Notes: generated by a model from the letters alone, not told the origin. Shown: positions 1-8,415, numbered from the stretch's first letter. The stretch is DNA of 36,734 bases from Acidobacteriaceae bacterium (GCA_003169715.1 PNAR01000292.1:2415-39148); one strand, 5' to 3'. Translations and numbers: made by a program.

Positions 1-942
1 CGGTTTGGTGTGCTGCAAAGATTCAGGTTGATGAAGAAAAGTGGCGATGATCATCCGCCGGTCGGCCTAAAGGCGCGCGATGAAGCCCCGTCCGCCGAAC
101 CGGACGTTCTGGTGATGACGGCGACTCCAATTCCTCGCACCCTCGCGCTGACTATATACGGCGATCTTGACGTGAGCGCGCTTGACGAAATGCCGCCGGG
201 ACGCACGCCGATTGTTACGCGGCGCGTGTCCGATGAGCGGTCCAGCGATGTGTGGGAATTCGTCCGCAAACAAGTCGCCGCAAAACATCAGGCCTACGTT
301 GTGTATCCCGTGATTGAGGAGAACGAAGAGAGCGAACTGAAGGCCGCGATCAAGATGTACAAAGAGTTGAGTAATAAGATTTTTCCAGAATTACGCGTTG
401 GGCTTTTACATGGGCGGTTGGATTCCGATTTAAAAGAGCAGGTCATGCGGCTATTTCAAAGCGGAGGCATTGATATCCTTGTCGCAACTACCGTGATTGA
501 AGTTGGCGTGGACGTGGCCAATGCAACGGTGATGGTGATCGAACATGCCGAGCGCTTCGGACTGGCACAACTGCATCAATTGCGAGGACGCATTGGTCGC
601 GGCGCCGCCAAGTCCTATTGCATTCTGATGACAGGAGGCAAAGTTTCCGAAGATGGAGAGCGCAGGCTGGACGCGCTGGTCCGTACCACCGATGGCTTTC
701 AACTCGCCGAACTCGATCTCGAACTTCGAGGGCCAGGAGAGTTTTTTGGCACGCGCCAGGCCGGGATGCCAAGCTTCCTCGTCGCAAGCTTAACCCGGGA
801 TCGTGACTTGCTGGAAGCTGCCAGGCGGGAAGCCGCCGCTGTGTTGGATGATTCAGCCATACCTTCTGATGAGATCACTCGCGCCCAACTCCACATGAGG
901 ACACGCTGGCAGAAGAGTTACGGACTGGTCGAAGTAGGATAG
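1..942 (+). CDS. recG: ATP-dependent DNA helicase RecG, C-terminal part (5' end outside window)
   Basis: Branch-migrating helicase that remodels stalled replication forks and recombination intermediates. The window opens inside the gene: the frame is open from base 1 and reads RFGV, as in the QHRFGV region just after the DExH motif. Next come motif III (MTATPIPRTLALTIYGDLD), the characteristic DEMPPGRTP stretch, a second helicase lobe with LLHGRLDSDLKEQVM, and motifs V/VI (ATTVIEVGVDVANA, QLRGRIGRG). The C-terminal wedge-lobe tail (DLELRGPGEFFGTRQAG) is typical of RecG rather than Mfd or PriA. About 20 extra residues sit between the RFGV region and motif III. The ORF track starts at an internal codon at base 10; that is not a real start. 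selA follows after 34 bases on the same strand, so they may be co-transcribed. Confidence 0.95.
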   Translation, partial: RFGVLQRFRLMKKSGDDHPPVGLKARDEAPSAEPDVLVMTATPIPRTLALTIYGDLDVSALDEMPPGRTPIVTRRVSDERSSDVWEFVRKQVAAKHQAYVVYPVIEENEESELKAAIKMYKELSNKIFPELRVGLLHGRLDSDLKEQVMRLFQSGGIDILVATTVIEVGVDVANATVMVIEHAERFGLAQLHQLRGRIGRGAAKSYCILMTGGKVSEDGERRLDALVRTTDGFQLAELDLELRGPGEFFGTRQAGMPSFLVASLTRDRDLLEAARREAAAVLDDSAIPSDEITRAQLHMRTRWQKSYGLVEVG

Positions 943-976
943 GTGCGTTTATCCGGTCGCCGATGGGATAATCAGT

Positions 977-2419
977 GTGAAAGTGGACTCCAAATCAGAT
1001 CTCTACCGCAAACTGCCGTCCGTGGACGAATTGATCCGCGAAGCCCCGTTGTCTCAATTGATTGCGCGTGAGGGGCCTGTGGTGGTTACCGCAGCGGCTC
1101 GAACCGTTCTGAGCCGTTTCCGCGACAGCATTGCCGGCGGAGAGTTCGACGAAGAGAGCATTGTGCACGCCCTTTCAGGTTTGGCGGCCAATGTGGTGGA
1201 GGAAGTTCGCCAGGCATCGAAATACTCTTTGCGTCTGGTAATTAATGCGACGGGCGTTATTCTGCATACCAACCTTGGAAGGTCTCCTCTTACTTCCGGC
1301 GCTTTGGAGCACATACGAAACACGGCGGGCGGTTATTCGAATCTGGAATTCGATATCGAATCAGGGGAGCGCGGCAAGCGAGATGTCCATGTAGATCGCC
1401 TGTTCCGTAAGATTTTAAACGCCCGCGTAGGGACAGCCGCTCCCGGCTGTCCAGGCGAGCAAAGCTCGCCAGAAGTCTCCACCATAGTCGTCAACAACAA
1501 CGCCGCTGCCGTGCTGCTTGCTTTGAATACCTTCGCTGAGGGCGCCGAAGTAATCGTCTCGCGCGGAGAACTGGTCGAAATCGGCGGATCATTTCGCATC
1601 CCTGACGTTATGGCAAAATCCCACGCCATTCTGCGTGAGGTAGGCACGACGAATCGCACCGCGCTCAGCGACTATGAATCTGCAATTAATTCGAACACGA
1701 AGCTGCTCCTGCGAGTTCACCGCTCGAATTTCGAAATCACCGGATTCACCCAGCGCCCTCAGCTCGAAGAGTTGGTTAACTTGGCTCGCCGCCGGAATAT
1801 ACCCCTGGTGGAAGATTTGGGCAGCGGGTCTCTTTTCGATCTGCATTCCATTGGCCTGCGCGATGAACCGGGCGTTTTGGACAGTATTCACGCCGGTGTT
1901 GATGTTGTTACCTACAGCGGGGATAAATTGCTCGGGGGCCCGCAGGCGGGACTTCTGAGCGGATCGCGAGATCTTATATCGAAGATGCGCGCGAATTCCC
2001 TGTTCCGCGCGTTGCGCGTAGACAAGCTGACATACGCGGCTCTGGAAGCGACGCTGCAAGCTTACGTAAAACAGGATTACGATTCGATTCCGGCGCTGCG
2101 TATGATGCGGCTATCGAAAGATGAAATCCGGGTTCGGGCAGAAAAAATAGCGGGTAAGGTTCGCTCGCCACAGATTAGCGTGGATCTCATAGATGGAGAC
2201 TCGGTGATCGGCGGAGGAGCGGCGCCGTCAGCGGTTCTGCCAACATGTCTGCTTGCTGTTGCTTCCTCGGATTTTAGTGCTGATGAGCTTGCAGCGCGCC
2301 TTCGCAAGTCCGATCCGCCGATAATTTCGCGAGTGCAAGAAGACCGGGTTGTGCTGGACTTGCGAACGGTTTTTCACGAGCAGGACGATTCCATTGCGAA
2401 TGCATTCATGAATCTCTGA
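977..2419 (+). CDS. selA: L-seryl-tRNA(Sec) selenium transferase
   Basis: PLP-dependent enzyme that converts Ser-tRNA(Sec) to Sec-tRNA(Sec) with selenophosphate, for UGA-directed selenocysteine insertion. Family marks are KLPSVDELI near the N-terminus, NATGVILHTNLGRSPL (about residues 89-104), VNNNAAAVLLALNTFAEG, REVGTTNRT, VEDLGSGSL and the PLP-lysine motif TYSGDKLLGGPQAG (Lys317). At 480 aa it is slightly long. Part of the excess is an unusual stretch of about 15 residues (about 151-165, VGTAAPGCPGEQSSP), encoded by two adjacent hairpins that belong to a dispersed repeat family and placed just before VNNNAAA. The start is GTG at 977. No selB, selD or tRNA-Sec is visible in the window. The gene indicates that the organism can decode UGA as selenocysteine. 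Confidence 0.95.
   Translation: MKVDSKSDLYRKLPSVDELIREAPLSQLIAREGPVVVTAAARTVLSRFRDSIAGGEFDEESIVHALSGLAANVVEEVRQASKYSLRLVINATGVILHTNLGRSPLTSGALEHIRNTAGGYSNLEFDIESGERGKRDVHVDRLFRKILNARVGTAAPGCPGEQSSPEVSTIVVNNNAAAVLLALNTFAEGAEVIVSRGELVEIGGSFRIPDVMAKSHAILREVGTTNRTALSDYESAINSNTKLLLRVHRSNFEITGFTQRPQLEELVNLARRRNIPLVEDLGSGSLFDLHSIGLRDEPGVLDSIHAGVDVVTYSGDKLLGGPQAGLLSGSRDLISKMRANSLFRALRVDKLTYAALEATLQAYVKQDYDSIPALRMMRLSKDEIRVRAEKIAGKVRSPQISVDLIDGDSVIGGGAAPSAVLPTCLLAVASSDFSADELAARLRKSDPPIISRVQEDRVVLDLRTVFHEQDDSIANAFMNL
1427..1470 (+). repeat. Two-hairpin palindromic unit inserted in selA
   Basis: Starts with GTAG, then a 9-bp stem GGACAGCCG/CGGCTGTCC with a CTCC loop, then a second hairpin GGCGAGC-AAA-GCTCGCC. 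The same architecture recurs in intergenic DNA at 11425-11468, 20215-20258 (opposite orientation) and 31221-31264 (opposite orientation). Here it lies inside the selA reading frame without breaking it. Confidence 0.8.
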
Positions 2420-2590
2420 TATCCCGGAAAGCGCAACCAAGCTGCGCGAATGTGGCTCGTTGGAAGACTGGCGGTTTGAAAGGGCTCGACTTCGGCGAGC
2501 CGTGTGTAACGGCCACTGTTTTCGGCGCAGATGAAGCCGCGGTCTTTCAAAGCGGGATTCTTTTATGATCCCCGATCGCCTTGGAGTGCG

Positions 2591-3700
2591 ATGCCTTCTG
2601 ATAGGCTTTTGTGTTTGCATCTCTCCAAAACAATTTCGCTGGTCCCTCTGCTCACCCTGAGCATCCTCAGCAGTTGCGGGACTCCCGGAATCCCGCTGCC
2701 ACCGTCTCTGGATCTGCCTAAGCCGGTCACCGATCTGCACGCAAAGCGAAAGGGAGACAAAGTTTACTTGACCTGGACCGAGCCTGCCCGGACCACGGAT
2801 CGCCAGCCAATCCGGCACTTCGGAACAACCCGCATTTGCCGGAGTGGAGACCGTCCGCTTGAGACTTGCCCGGCGATTGCCGAAGTGCCGTCTATTTCAC
2901 CGAAGATTCCGTCCAGTAAGAACGCGGCGTCGCAAACGGAAACTTACACGGATATTCTCCCGGAGTCCGCACTGACGAGCCCGTTTGCAGACCTCACTTA
3001 TGCGGTTGAAGTTATGAATGGGCGTAGCCGAAGCGCTGGGCTCTCCAACAAAGTGCTCGTCCCGGCGGCACATACTCTTCCGCCTCCGTCCAATTTTGCC
3101 GCTGAGGTTACCGCAGATGGCGTCGTCTTGAGCTGGGTGCCAGTTGCTCGACGGGTTGAAATTCCAGGATTGTATTTTCTCTATCGTATCTACCGGCGTG
3201 AAGAAAATAGCAAAATGGAAATCACAATTGGCGAGTTGCCGTTAGACGCAACACCCACGCCCCGATTCGTGGATCACAACTTCGAGTGGGAAAAGAAATA
3301 TTCGTACCACGCGGACGTGATTACGGTGATTTCCGAAAAAGCGGGGAGCGAGGCCCGGGTTGAGGGGGATGACACGCCAGAAGTGGCGGTCTTTACACAC
3401 GATATTTTTCCTCCAGCGGTGCCCTCTGGATTGCAAGCCGTGTTCGCCGAAGAAAATGGACGTCTTTTCGTTGATTTGATATGGAATCCTGGTACGGAAG
3501 GTGATATGGCGGGTTACAACATTTTCCGGCATGAACGCGGCGGGGCGGCTGTCAAGATCAACCCAGATTTGGTGAAGCTGCCGGCTTTCCGGGATATGAA
3601 TGTGACCTCTGGAAAAAAATACTATTATTCCGTTTCCGCCGTGGACGTTCGGGGAAACGAAAGTGCCGGGTCCGAAGAAGCGAATGAGGGTGTGCCGTGA
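2591..3700 (+). CDS. Fibronectin type III-domain lipoprotein
   Basis: Predicted outer-surface or periplasmic lipoprotein of unknown partner. The ORF track begins at 2531, but ATG 2591 is preceded by GGAG at a good distance and gives a compact signal peptide ending in the lipobox LSILSSC, so it is preferred. After a proline-rich linker (GIPLPPSLDLPKPV) there are three Fn3-like segments. They are recognisable by repeats such as GDKVYLTWTEP, DGVVLSWVPV and RLFVDLIWNPG, and by tyrosine-corner-type ends (YSYHADVITV, KYYYSVSAVDVRGN). No catalytic motif is visible. It lies about 170 bases after selA and is probably transcribed in the same direction as the following FAH-family gene. The fold is clear; the role (adhesion, scaffold or enzyme accessory) is not. 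Confidence 0.75.
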   Translation: MPSDRLLCLHLSKTISLVPLLTLSILSSCGTPGIPLPPSLDLPKPVTDLHAKRKGDKVYLTWTEPARTTDRQPIRHFGTTRICRSGDRPLETCPAIAEVPSISPKIPSSKNAASQTETYTDILPESALTSPFADLTYAVEVMNGRSRSAGLSNKVLVPAAHTLPPPSNFAAEVTADGVVLSWVPVARRVEIPGLYFLYRIYRREENSKMEITIGELPLDATPTPRFVDHNFEWEKKYSYHADVITVISEKAGSEARVEGDDTPEVAVFTHDIFPPAVPSGLQAVFAEENGRLFVDLIWNPGTEGDMAGYNIFRHERGGAAVKINPDLVKLPAFRDMNVTSGKKYYYSVSAVDVRGNESAGSEEANEGVP

Positions 3701-3749
3701 GGTGTTTTTCCCTCCGAGATATTCGAGTCTTTGTGTTTAGATATCGGCT

Positions 3750-4550
3750 ATGAAATATTGCTGCTTTGATCTGGCAGGGAAAGCTCACTGCGGCTTGGTT
3801 GAATCGGTAGCCGGACGCGACGAAATCACCCGAGTGCTGCTGACCGCGCCCGAAGACAGTAATGGCGACCTCGAAGACATACCTACGAGACGCATAGATC
3901 ACTTGCCGCTGGCTGAGGCCGTCTTGCTGGCGCCCGTGCGTCCATCGAAGATCGTTTGCGTGGGGCGCAATTACCGGGAACATGCCGCTGAACTGGGCCA
4001 CGAGGTTCCCACCGAGCCGCTGATTTTTCTCAAGCCACCTTCGTCTTTACTGCCGCCAGGCGGGAATATTGTTCGACCGAAAATGTCCCAGCGAGTGGAT
4101 TACGAGGGCGAGCTTGGCGTGGTGATCGGTAAGAAATGTCATCAGCTTGCGGGAGACGAAGACGTGGACCCATATATTCTCGGATACACGTGCGTGAATG
4201 ACATAACTGCGCGCGATCTGCAAAATAAAGACAGCCAGTGGACGCGTGCCAAAGGCTTCGATACTTTTTGTCCGGTAGGCCCTCTCGTGACCGACGAAAT
4301 TGATCCGTGGACTGGAGTGGGCGTTGAAACTCGGGTGAACGAAGAAGTCCGCCAGCAGGGTGATACGCGAGATTTCATCTTCGCGTTGGATATTGTAATT
4401 CGCTATATCTCACAAGTAATGACGCTCTTCCCCGGCGATTTGATTTCGACAGGAACGCCGAGCGGGGTGGGACCGGTCATGGCGGGAGATGTGGTGGAAG
4501 TGACGGTGGAAGGCATTGGGACGTTAAGAAATTTCGTGGCTGACGTTTAA
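3750..4550 (+). CDS. Fumarylacetoacetate hydrolase (FAH) family protein
   Basis: Metal-dependent hydrolase or decarboxylase acting on beta-diketo acids or related compounds. The family includes fumarylpyruvate hydrolase, 2-hydroxyhepta-2,4-dienedioate isomerase and oxaloacetate decarboxylase-type enzymes. The FAH fold marks are [14 protein letters not shown], the metal-binding [40 protein letters not shown] and [14 protein letters not shown]. At 266 aa it is a normal single-domain bacterial member with the short N-terminal cap (about residues 1-60). The start ATG 3750 lies 49 bases after the Fn3 lipoprotein gene. No neighbouring aromatic-catabolism genes are present, so the substrate cannot be given. 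The family call is secure; the exact reaction is not. Confidence 0.85.
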   Translation: MKYCCFDLAGKAHCGLVESVAGRDEITRVLLTAPEDSNGDLEDIPTRRIDHLPLAEAVLLAPVRPSKIVCVGRNYREHAAELGHEVPTEPLIFLKPPSSLLPPGGNIVRPKMSQRVDYEGELGVVIGKKCHQLAGDEDVDPYILGYTCVNDITARDLQNKDSQWTRAKGFDTFCPVGPLVTDEIDPWTGVGVETRVNEEVRQQGDTRDFIFALDIVIRYISQVMTLFPGDLISTGTPSGVGPVMAGDVVEVTVEGIGTLRNFVADV

Positions 4551-4614
4551 CGTCGGGCAAACTTTGCAAACACACGACTCCAGGGCATGGCAGGCGTAGG
4601 GGTCCTTCGACTTG

Positions 4615-4640
4615 GTTCTTCTTCGCAAGCGAAGAAGAAC
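4615..4640. repeat. Palindrome inside a dispersed acidobacterial-type repeat
   Basis: A 12-bp perfect stem GTTCTTCTTCGC/GCGAAGAAGAAC with a two-base loop is embedded between TCCTTCGACT and CTCAGGATGAC. This is the flank pattern of a common intergenic repeat in such genomes. It lies between the converging FAH and RNase H genes. The rest of 4551-4794 shows nothing gene-like. Confidence 0.6.
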
Positions 4641-4794
4641 AGGCGCTCAGGATGACAATCGTTATATTTGTCTATATTGCTTTAATTTTTTTATTGTGCT
4701 GAGCCGGAGTGGATGGACCCGCTTTTTTCCTTCCTCTGTAAGCACCTGCCCTTCGCAAAGAACGCGAAAGGACGGCCACCCCGTATTCCGCCAA

Positions 4795-5412
4795 TTATTT
4801 CTTAATCCGAACCTGCACTTGTGTTCCCTCCGAAAGCTGGGCATCCAGGAGTTCAATCTTCCCTCCGCGGACTACTCCATTGAATTCCCGCCTCGCAGCG
4901 GATGAAACTGCTGACGAACTCGCGGGCGAGGGCGCCACACGTGCCGTCCGTCCCATTCCTTTGTCCATGGCGGCATTTGCCAGGTCGTCGGCCTCTTGAT
5001 TGTGTCCTCTCAAGACGTGGCCGATTGAAAACCAATCCAGCTGCGCGATCAAATCTTTTGCCCGGCCATGAAGCTCCTGCAAGGTGGAGTTCTTCACTTT
5101 ATAAATGCCCTTGATTTGGCGGACGAGAAGTTCGGAATCGCTGATGACTTTGAGCGCTTTGTGGTTGTGGTCCGCGGCGTATTCAAGCGCTGCGATCAAC
5201 CCCTGATATTCGGCGACGTTGTTAGTTTGATGGCCGATATATTCGCTGAGTGCGGCGACCTTCTTTCCTGTCTCATCTTGAATGACAACTCCATATCCGG
5301 CCGGACCAGGATTGCCTCGTGCGCCTCCATCGCTATAAGCAACAAGATAACGTTCAGGGGCGTTGTCACGATTCGTGCCATGAAATGGAACCGTAGCGTT
5401 TCTCGGATTCAT
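4795..5412 (-). CDS. rnhA: Ribonuclease HI with an extra C-terminal module
   Basis: Cleaves the RNA strand of RNA-DNA hybrids (Okazaki primers, R-loops). From ATG 5412 the catalytic acids are visible: Asp28 in SDGGARGNPGP, Glu68 in NNVAEYQGL, Asp92 in ISDSELL and Asp142 in HNQEADDLAN. This pattern matches the archaeal/cyanobacterial-like RNase HI subgroup. The chosen start overlaps the stop of the upstream phosphoesterase as ATGA, which indicates translational coupling; the longer ORF in the track would run deep into that gene. The core ends near residue 150. A Ser/Ala-rich linker and a short beta-rich tail follow (about 175-205: FNGVVRGGKIELLDAQLSEG), resembling the AF2212-like/DUF104 small barrel seen in some antitoxins. 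The RNase call is firm; the tail assignment is inference. Confidence 0.9.
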   Translation of the reverse strand: MNPRNATVPFHGTNRDNAPERYLVAYSDGGARGNPGPAGYGVVIQDETGKKVAALSEYIGHQTNNVAEYQGLIAALEYAADHNHKALKVISDSELLVRQIKGIYKVKNSTLQELHGRAKDLIAQLDWFSIGHVLRGHNQEADDLANAAMDKGMGRTARVAPSPASSSAVSSAARREFNGVVRGGKIELLDAQLSEGTQVQVRIKK

Positions 5413-6167
5413 CTTCCCGCTGCCAGCCGCGTGGCAAGACGCATGGGCAAGTTTGCCGCCATGATTCGCTCCTGCGCGCTCTTCAAATTGTAAGGCGTGC
5501 GGCAAAAGGTAACGACGCGGGAATCGGTGTCGTAGAGTGCAAACGCCGCTCGCCAGTTGCCGTCGCGAGGCTGCCCGACCGACCCAGGATTAATGAGGTA
5601 TCGAACACCATCCTTTAAAGGAAACTCGCTGGTTTCAACCTGTCCCACGGTCTGATACTCCGGATACGAAAGGTCGCCCTTGTTTTCCGGGGTAACGGAA
5701 AAGCTGCCTTGAAGATGGGTGTGACCAAAAAAAGTCAGATTACTCGAAGAAACCATTAATGGCTCGATCGCGTCGTGCAGAGTTACCAGATATTCGTCTT
5801 CATCCATCGGTGATCCGTGGACGAACTGCACTTCCTCCAATCCCTCGATTTGGGCGGGACCGCTGGGCAAGGCACGAAGCCATTCCAGATTTTCCGGCGG
5901 AAGGTGCTCGCGAGTCCATAGCGCCGCGATTCCCGCCACAGGATTGAAATCTTTCAGATCAGTGATTCCGCAGACCGCTTTATCGTGATTTCCTCGGACG
6001 AAAAACTCGCCCAATCCCTGAACGCTTTTGATGACCTCGTTGGGGCTGGCGCCGTATCCCACAACATCGCCGAGGTTTGCGACCATATCGTGGGCGGGAG
6101 CCGCTGCGAGGCAGGCCTCCAATGCTTCCAGATTGCTGTGAATATCACTCAGGATAAGTATGCGCAA
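5409..6167 (-). CDS. Calcineurin-like metallophosphoesterase (YfcE/MJ0936 type)
   Basis: Two-metal phosphodiesterase or phosphatase, probably cytoplasmic. The motifs are in order: ILSDIHSNLEAL (D-x-H), NLGDVVGYGASP (GD), VRGNHDKAV (GNHD), FVHGSP and FGHTHLQ (GHTH), followed by LINPGSVGQPRDGN, which is typical of the small UPF0025/YfcE-like family. The length of 252 aa fits. It starts at ATG 6167 and overlaps the downstream RNase H gene by ATGA, so the two form one operon. The link to RNase H suggests a nucleotide or nucleic-acid related role, but the substrate cannot be inferred from sequence. The C-terminal part (RAAFALYDTDSRVVTFCRTP) is the usual closing beta-sandwich strand set. Confidence 0.88.
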   Translation of the reverse strand: MRILILSDIHSNLEALEACLAAAPAHDMVANLGDVVGYGASPNEVIKSVQGLGEFFVRGNHDKAVCGITDLKDFNPVAGIAALWTREHLPPENLEWLRALPSGPAQIEGLEEVQFVHGSPMDEDEYLVTLHDAIEPLMVSSSNLTFFGHTHLQGSFSVTPENKGDLSYPEYQTVGQVETSEFPLKDGVRYLINPGSVGQPRDGNWRAAFALYDTDSRVVTFCRTPYNLKSAQERIMAANLPMRLATRLAAGR

Positions 6168-6503
6168 TGGTCTCCCGGCGAAATGGCGATTATAGACCCA
6201 TGCTCAGTTCCGCGTGGAGATCGAAAGAGTTTGGTCGTGGACATAGCTACCTCCATGCCGATTTTGCGGCTAAGTATCGGCAAACAATAACTTCAATATG
6301 CCGCACAGGACTTGGCCCGTTAGTGCCATTTACCTCAAATCGCCCACCCTGTATTGTCTTTTTGAGCAAACTTCGGGGGAGGGTTGCTCGACCTTAACGT
6401 CCCCAGACTCTAACCGGTCTGGGGCGTTTTTTCTTGCAGCACAACTTAAGCCACGGTTGCGCCACATTCCAAATCGCAACCAATTCAACGGGGAGGGCGG
6501 AGC
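6168..6503 (+). other. Intergenic stretch with a candidate small transcript
   Basis: No credible ORF. It contains a hairpin GAGCAA(6364-6369)/TTGCTC(6384-6389), then a strong (+) strand terminator at 6396-6433. The genes on both sides are on the minus strand, so a (+) terminator here implies an independent (+) RNA, perhaps 100-200 nt, or less likely a fortuitous hairpin. No convincing promoter was found; TTGCGG at 6264 with an AT-rich stretch near 6285 is weak. Confidence 0.4.
6396..6433 (+). terminator. Rho-independent terminator (+ strand)
   Basis: The stem is AACG plus CCCCAGAC pairing with GTCTGGGG plus CGTT, with one bulged T and an 8-base loop, followed at once by a T run on the plus strand. 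On the minus strand no T run follows the stem, so it does not serve the minus-strand pseudouridine synthase well. Confidence 0.75.
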
Positions 6504-7283
6504 TCATCGGTCCGACCTCTTGGCTGGCGATAACGCCCGCAGAAGAGACTGAAAGTCCAATGGGGCCTCGCAGTCAACAGCAGTGCTCTTCACCGAGCGG
6601 GGATGAATGAACTGAAGATGTCCCGCATGAAGAGCGACCCGGGCAATCCGCCGCTCCGACGCTTCCTCGGGGTGGTATTTTCTGTCGCCAATGACCGGGT
6701 GGCCGATCGCTGAAAATTGCACTCGGATCTGATTCTGCAATCCTGTGACCAGGGTAATACGCACGAGTGACGCGGCGCGAAGTCGGCGTTCGACGCAATA
6801 CCGCAGTTCGGCACGGGCCGCATGGGCGTCCCGCTCGGTGGTCAACTTTTGAAACATTCCCTGTCGTCGGAAATAGTGAACGAGTGTGCCTTCTTTGGCG
6901 CCGGGATGTCCTCGAACCACTCCCAGATACTGCCTCACAGGAGTGTGGCTGAGAAATTGTTTAACGATTGCATCTCGATCGCGTTCGGTTTTTGCAAAGA
7001 GCATCACCCCAGAAGTAAAACGATCAATGCGATGTACGACGAAGGCTCGTTGTCGCCGCGATTTCAATTCTGCGGAAAGCAGAGACCATGCGGATGGCGC
7101 CGTGGAGCCTTCCACGGGCACAGCATGGAGTCCGGCAGGTTTATTGACGGCCACGACCGCATCGTCTTCATAAAGGATAGCGAGTTCTTTTGCGAAACGA
7201 GGACTCCGCCGGTTCTTTCCCGAACCCTGCTTTCCTAAGCCCTGCTTCCCTGAGCGATGACTGCCTTTGCGTGGAAGTTTCAT
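6504..7283 (-). CDS. RluA-family pseudouridine synthase
   Basis: Isomerises uridine to pseudouridine in rRNA or tRNA. After a basic N-terminus the fold begins with LAILYEDDAVVAVNKPAGL. The catalytic motif is HRIDRFTSGVMLFAKT (Asp in RIDR), followed by QYLGVVRGHP, LVTGLQNQIRVQF and IGHPVIGDRKYHP, all typical of RluA/RluC/RluD-like enzymes. There is no S4 RNA-binding domain. At 259 aa it is a short, single-domain member, so the exact target nucleotide is unknown. The start at 7283 is 23 bases after the stop of the upstream exported-protein gene, so they are probably co-transcribed. The R-x-D motif carries Ile in place of the usual Leu (RID for RLD), which is conservative. Confidence 0.88.
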   Translation of the reverse strand: MKLPRKGSHRSGKQGLGKQGSGKNRRSPRFAKELAILYEDDAVVAVNKPAGLHAVPVEGSTAPSAWSLLSAELKSRRQRAFVVHRIDRFTSGVMLFAKTERDRDAIVKQFLSHTPVRQYLGVVRGHPGAKEGTLVHYFRRQGMFQKLTTERDAHAARAELRYCVERRLRAASLVRITLVTGLQNQIRVQFSAIGHPVIGDRKYHPEEASERRIARVALHAGHLQFIHPRSVKSTAVDCEAPLDFQSLLRALSPAKRSDR

Positions 7284-7306
7284 GGCTACAAGAAGTTTTG
7301 AGCGAA

Positions 7307-7930
7307 TCAGTAACGCGCAAAGCGCGATTCGCCGCGTCCTTCCGGCTTCGAAAGTGTCAGGACATCGCCCTTCACCTGAAATTTGCTATCCGTGGGTTTG
7401 GCGCCAGGCATTGCAATATGGAGCGTCGAATTAGTAATTGCGTAAAGCCCGTGCTGAGTCAGAAAGGCAATCAGCAACAGACTCTTCCCAGCCGGGTAAA
7501 AGAACCACCGCATCTCCATCTTGCGGCCATCCGTCTGGCGCGTTCCAACCCACTCACCGATGATTGTATCGGCGGCATCGCTGCGCTGCCCGATACGTGT
7601 AAGTTCGAATCCCGAAGCATCGCCCGACGCGAAATGCACTTTGTTGTCACCCAGCCACTTGATCGTCTCCTTCTGCTCAGGGCCGCCAACGGTGTCAGAC
7701 GGAACTATGAGCTGATCATTCTCGATGCGCCAGGGCATTTCGACAACCGCACCGGGACTGAAATCAACCGCCCCATTGGCGTGAAACTCATACATTGCGC
7801 CAATCCCGCCCTTAGAAGGTTCGAGCGACCGCCAACGTCCGATGATCTGAGCTGAGCAGACGCCGTCAGCAAATGCGCAAAGAATCAAAGGAAGTAGAAC
7901 GGCGTACCGGATTAGAACAGGACGCATCAT
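7307..7930 (-). CDS. Exported protein with two lipocalin-like halves, function unknown
   Basis: Not recognised as a named family. The track ORF starts at 8032, but ATG 7930 (MMRPVLIRYAVLLPLILCAF) gives an immediate signal peptide with cleavage after VCSA, so the shorter form is preferred. No strong ribosome site was seen for either. The mature part has two similar segments, each opening with a G-x-W element: IIGRWRSLEPSKGG and IIGEWVGTRQTDGR. Each continues with alternating hydrophobic strands (VEMPWRIENDQLIVPS; KMEMRWFFYPAGKSLLL). This suggests a duplicated beta-barrel of the lipocalin-like type common in secreted Acidobacteriota proteins. The antisense ORF at 7190-7855 is a shadow. It precedes the pseudouridine synthase gene by 23 bases. 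Confidence 0.6.
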   Translation of the reverse strand: MMRPVLIRYAVLLPLILCAFADGVCSAQIIGRWRSLEPSKGGIGAMYEFHANGAVDFSPGAVVEMPWRIENDQLIVPSDTVGGPEQKETIKWLGDNKVHFASGDASGFELTRIGQRSDAADTIIGEWVGTRQTDGRKMEMRWFFYPAGKSLLLIAFLTQHGLYAITNSTLHIAMPGAKPTDSKFQVKGDVLTLSKPEGRGESRFARY

Positions 7931-8205
7931 GGCATCGGTACGGCACTGACGATCAATGCCGCGAATATTCGAGATACCGCGCTTCAGTAATTGCCTCTGA
8001 AAATCTCGAATACAAACAATTAACAGCCGCACAGATACTTCCTCAAAACTTTAATGCAGATGATGCTGGTAAATCGGGTATTCTTCTCCGTGCTGCTTCC
8101 GCTCTCTCGTGACTTAGGTTACGTGCAGCAAACCTATTTATATTGCATCCTATTACTGTGAAGACCTCACCGCGCAAACCGGCGCAAGGCACAAGGAGCC
8201 GAGAC

Positions 8206-8415
8206 TTGCGATTCAGCATACAAACAGAACGCGAGACGGATGGCCGCTGGATAGCCGAAATTCCTGAAATTCCTGGCGCAATGGCGTATGGCGCTACGCG
8301 ACAGGAAGCAGCCGTCAAAGCGTACGCAATTGCGCTTCGGGCCGTCGCTGATGACGTGGAACAATCCAAAGACGAGCCGCCGAAGACGATCAATTTGGTT
8401 CGTGCCATCGCGTGA
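8206..8415 (+). CDS. hicB: HicB-family antitoxin
   Basis: Antitoxin of a type II toxin-antitoxin pair; it binds and neutralises HicA. The track starts at TTG 8143, but AAGGAG at 8193-8198 lies seven bases before an in-frame TTG at 8206. That gives a protein that begins directly with the HicB partial RNase H-like fold (RFSIQTERETDGRWIAEIPE, then IPGAMAYGATRQEAAVKA). The product is 69 aa with no clear DNA-binding ribbon-helix-helix or HTH after the core, so self-regulation may be weak or need a partner. The gene order is antitoxin first, the reverse of classical hicAB but common in other phyla. The stop overlaps the toxin start as GTGA. Confidence 0.75.
   Translation: MRFSIQTERETDGRWIAEIPEIPGAMAYGATRQEAAVKAYAIALRAVADDVEQSKDEPPKTINLVRAIA

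Noticed and set aside
1589-2059. 156-aa minus-strand ORF inside selA
   Set aside because: Shadow of the selA reading frame; no start context or family motif.
7590-7620. tRNA-like T-arm (GTTCGAATCC)
   Set aside because: No cloverleaf could be built around it, and it lies inside a protein gene on the other strand.
7190-7855. 221-aa plus-strand ORF
   Set aside because: Antisense to the exported lipocalin-like protein gene and overlapping the pseudouridine synthase start; no recognisable fold.
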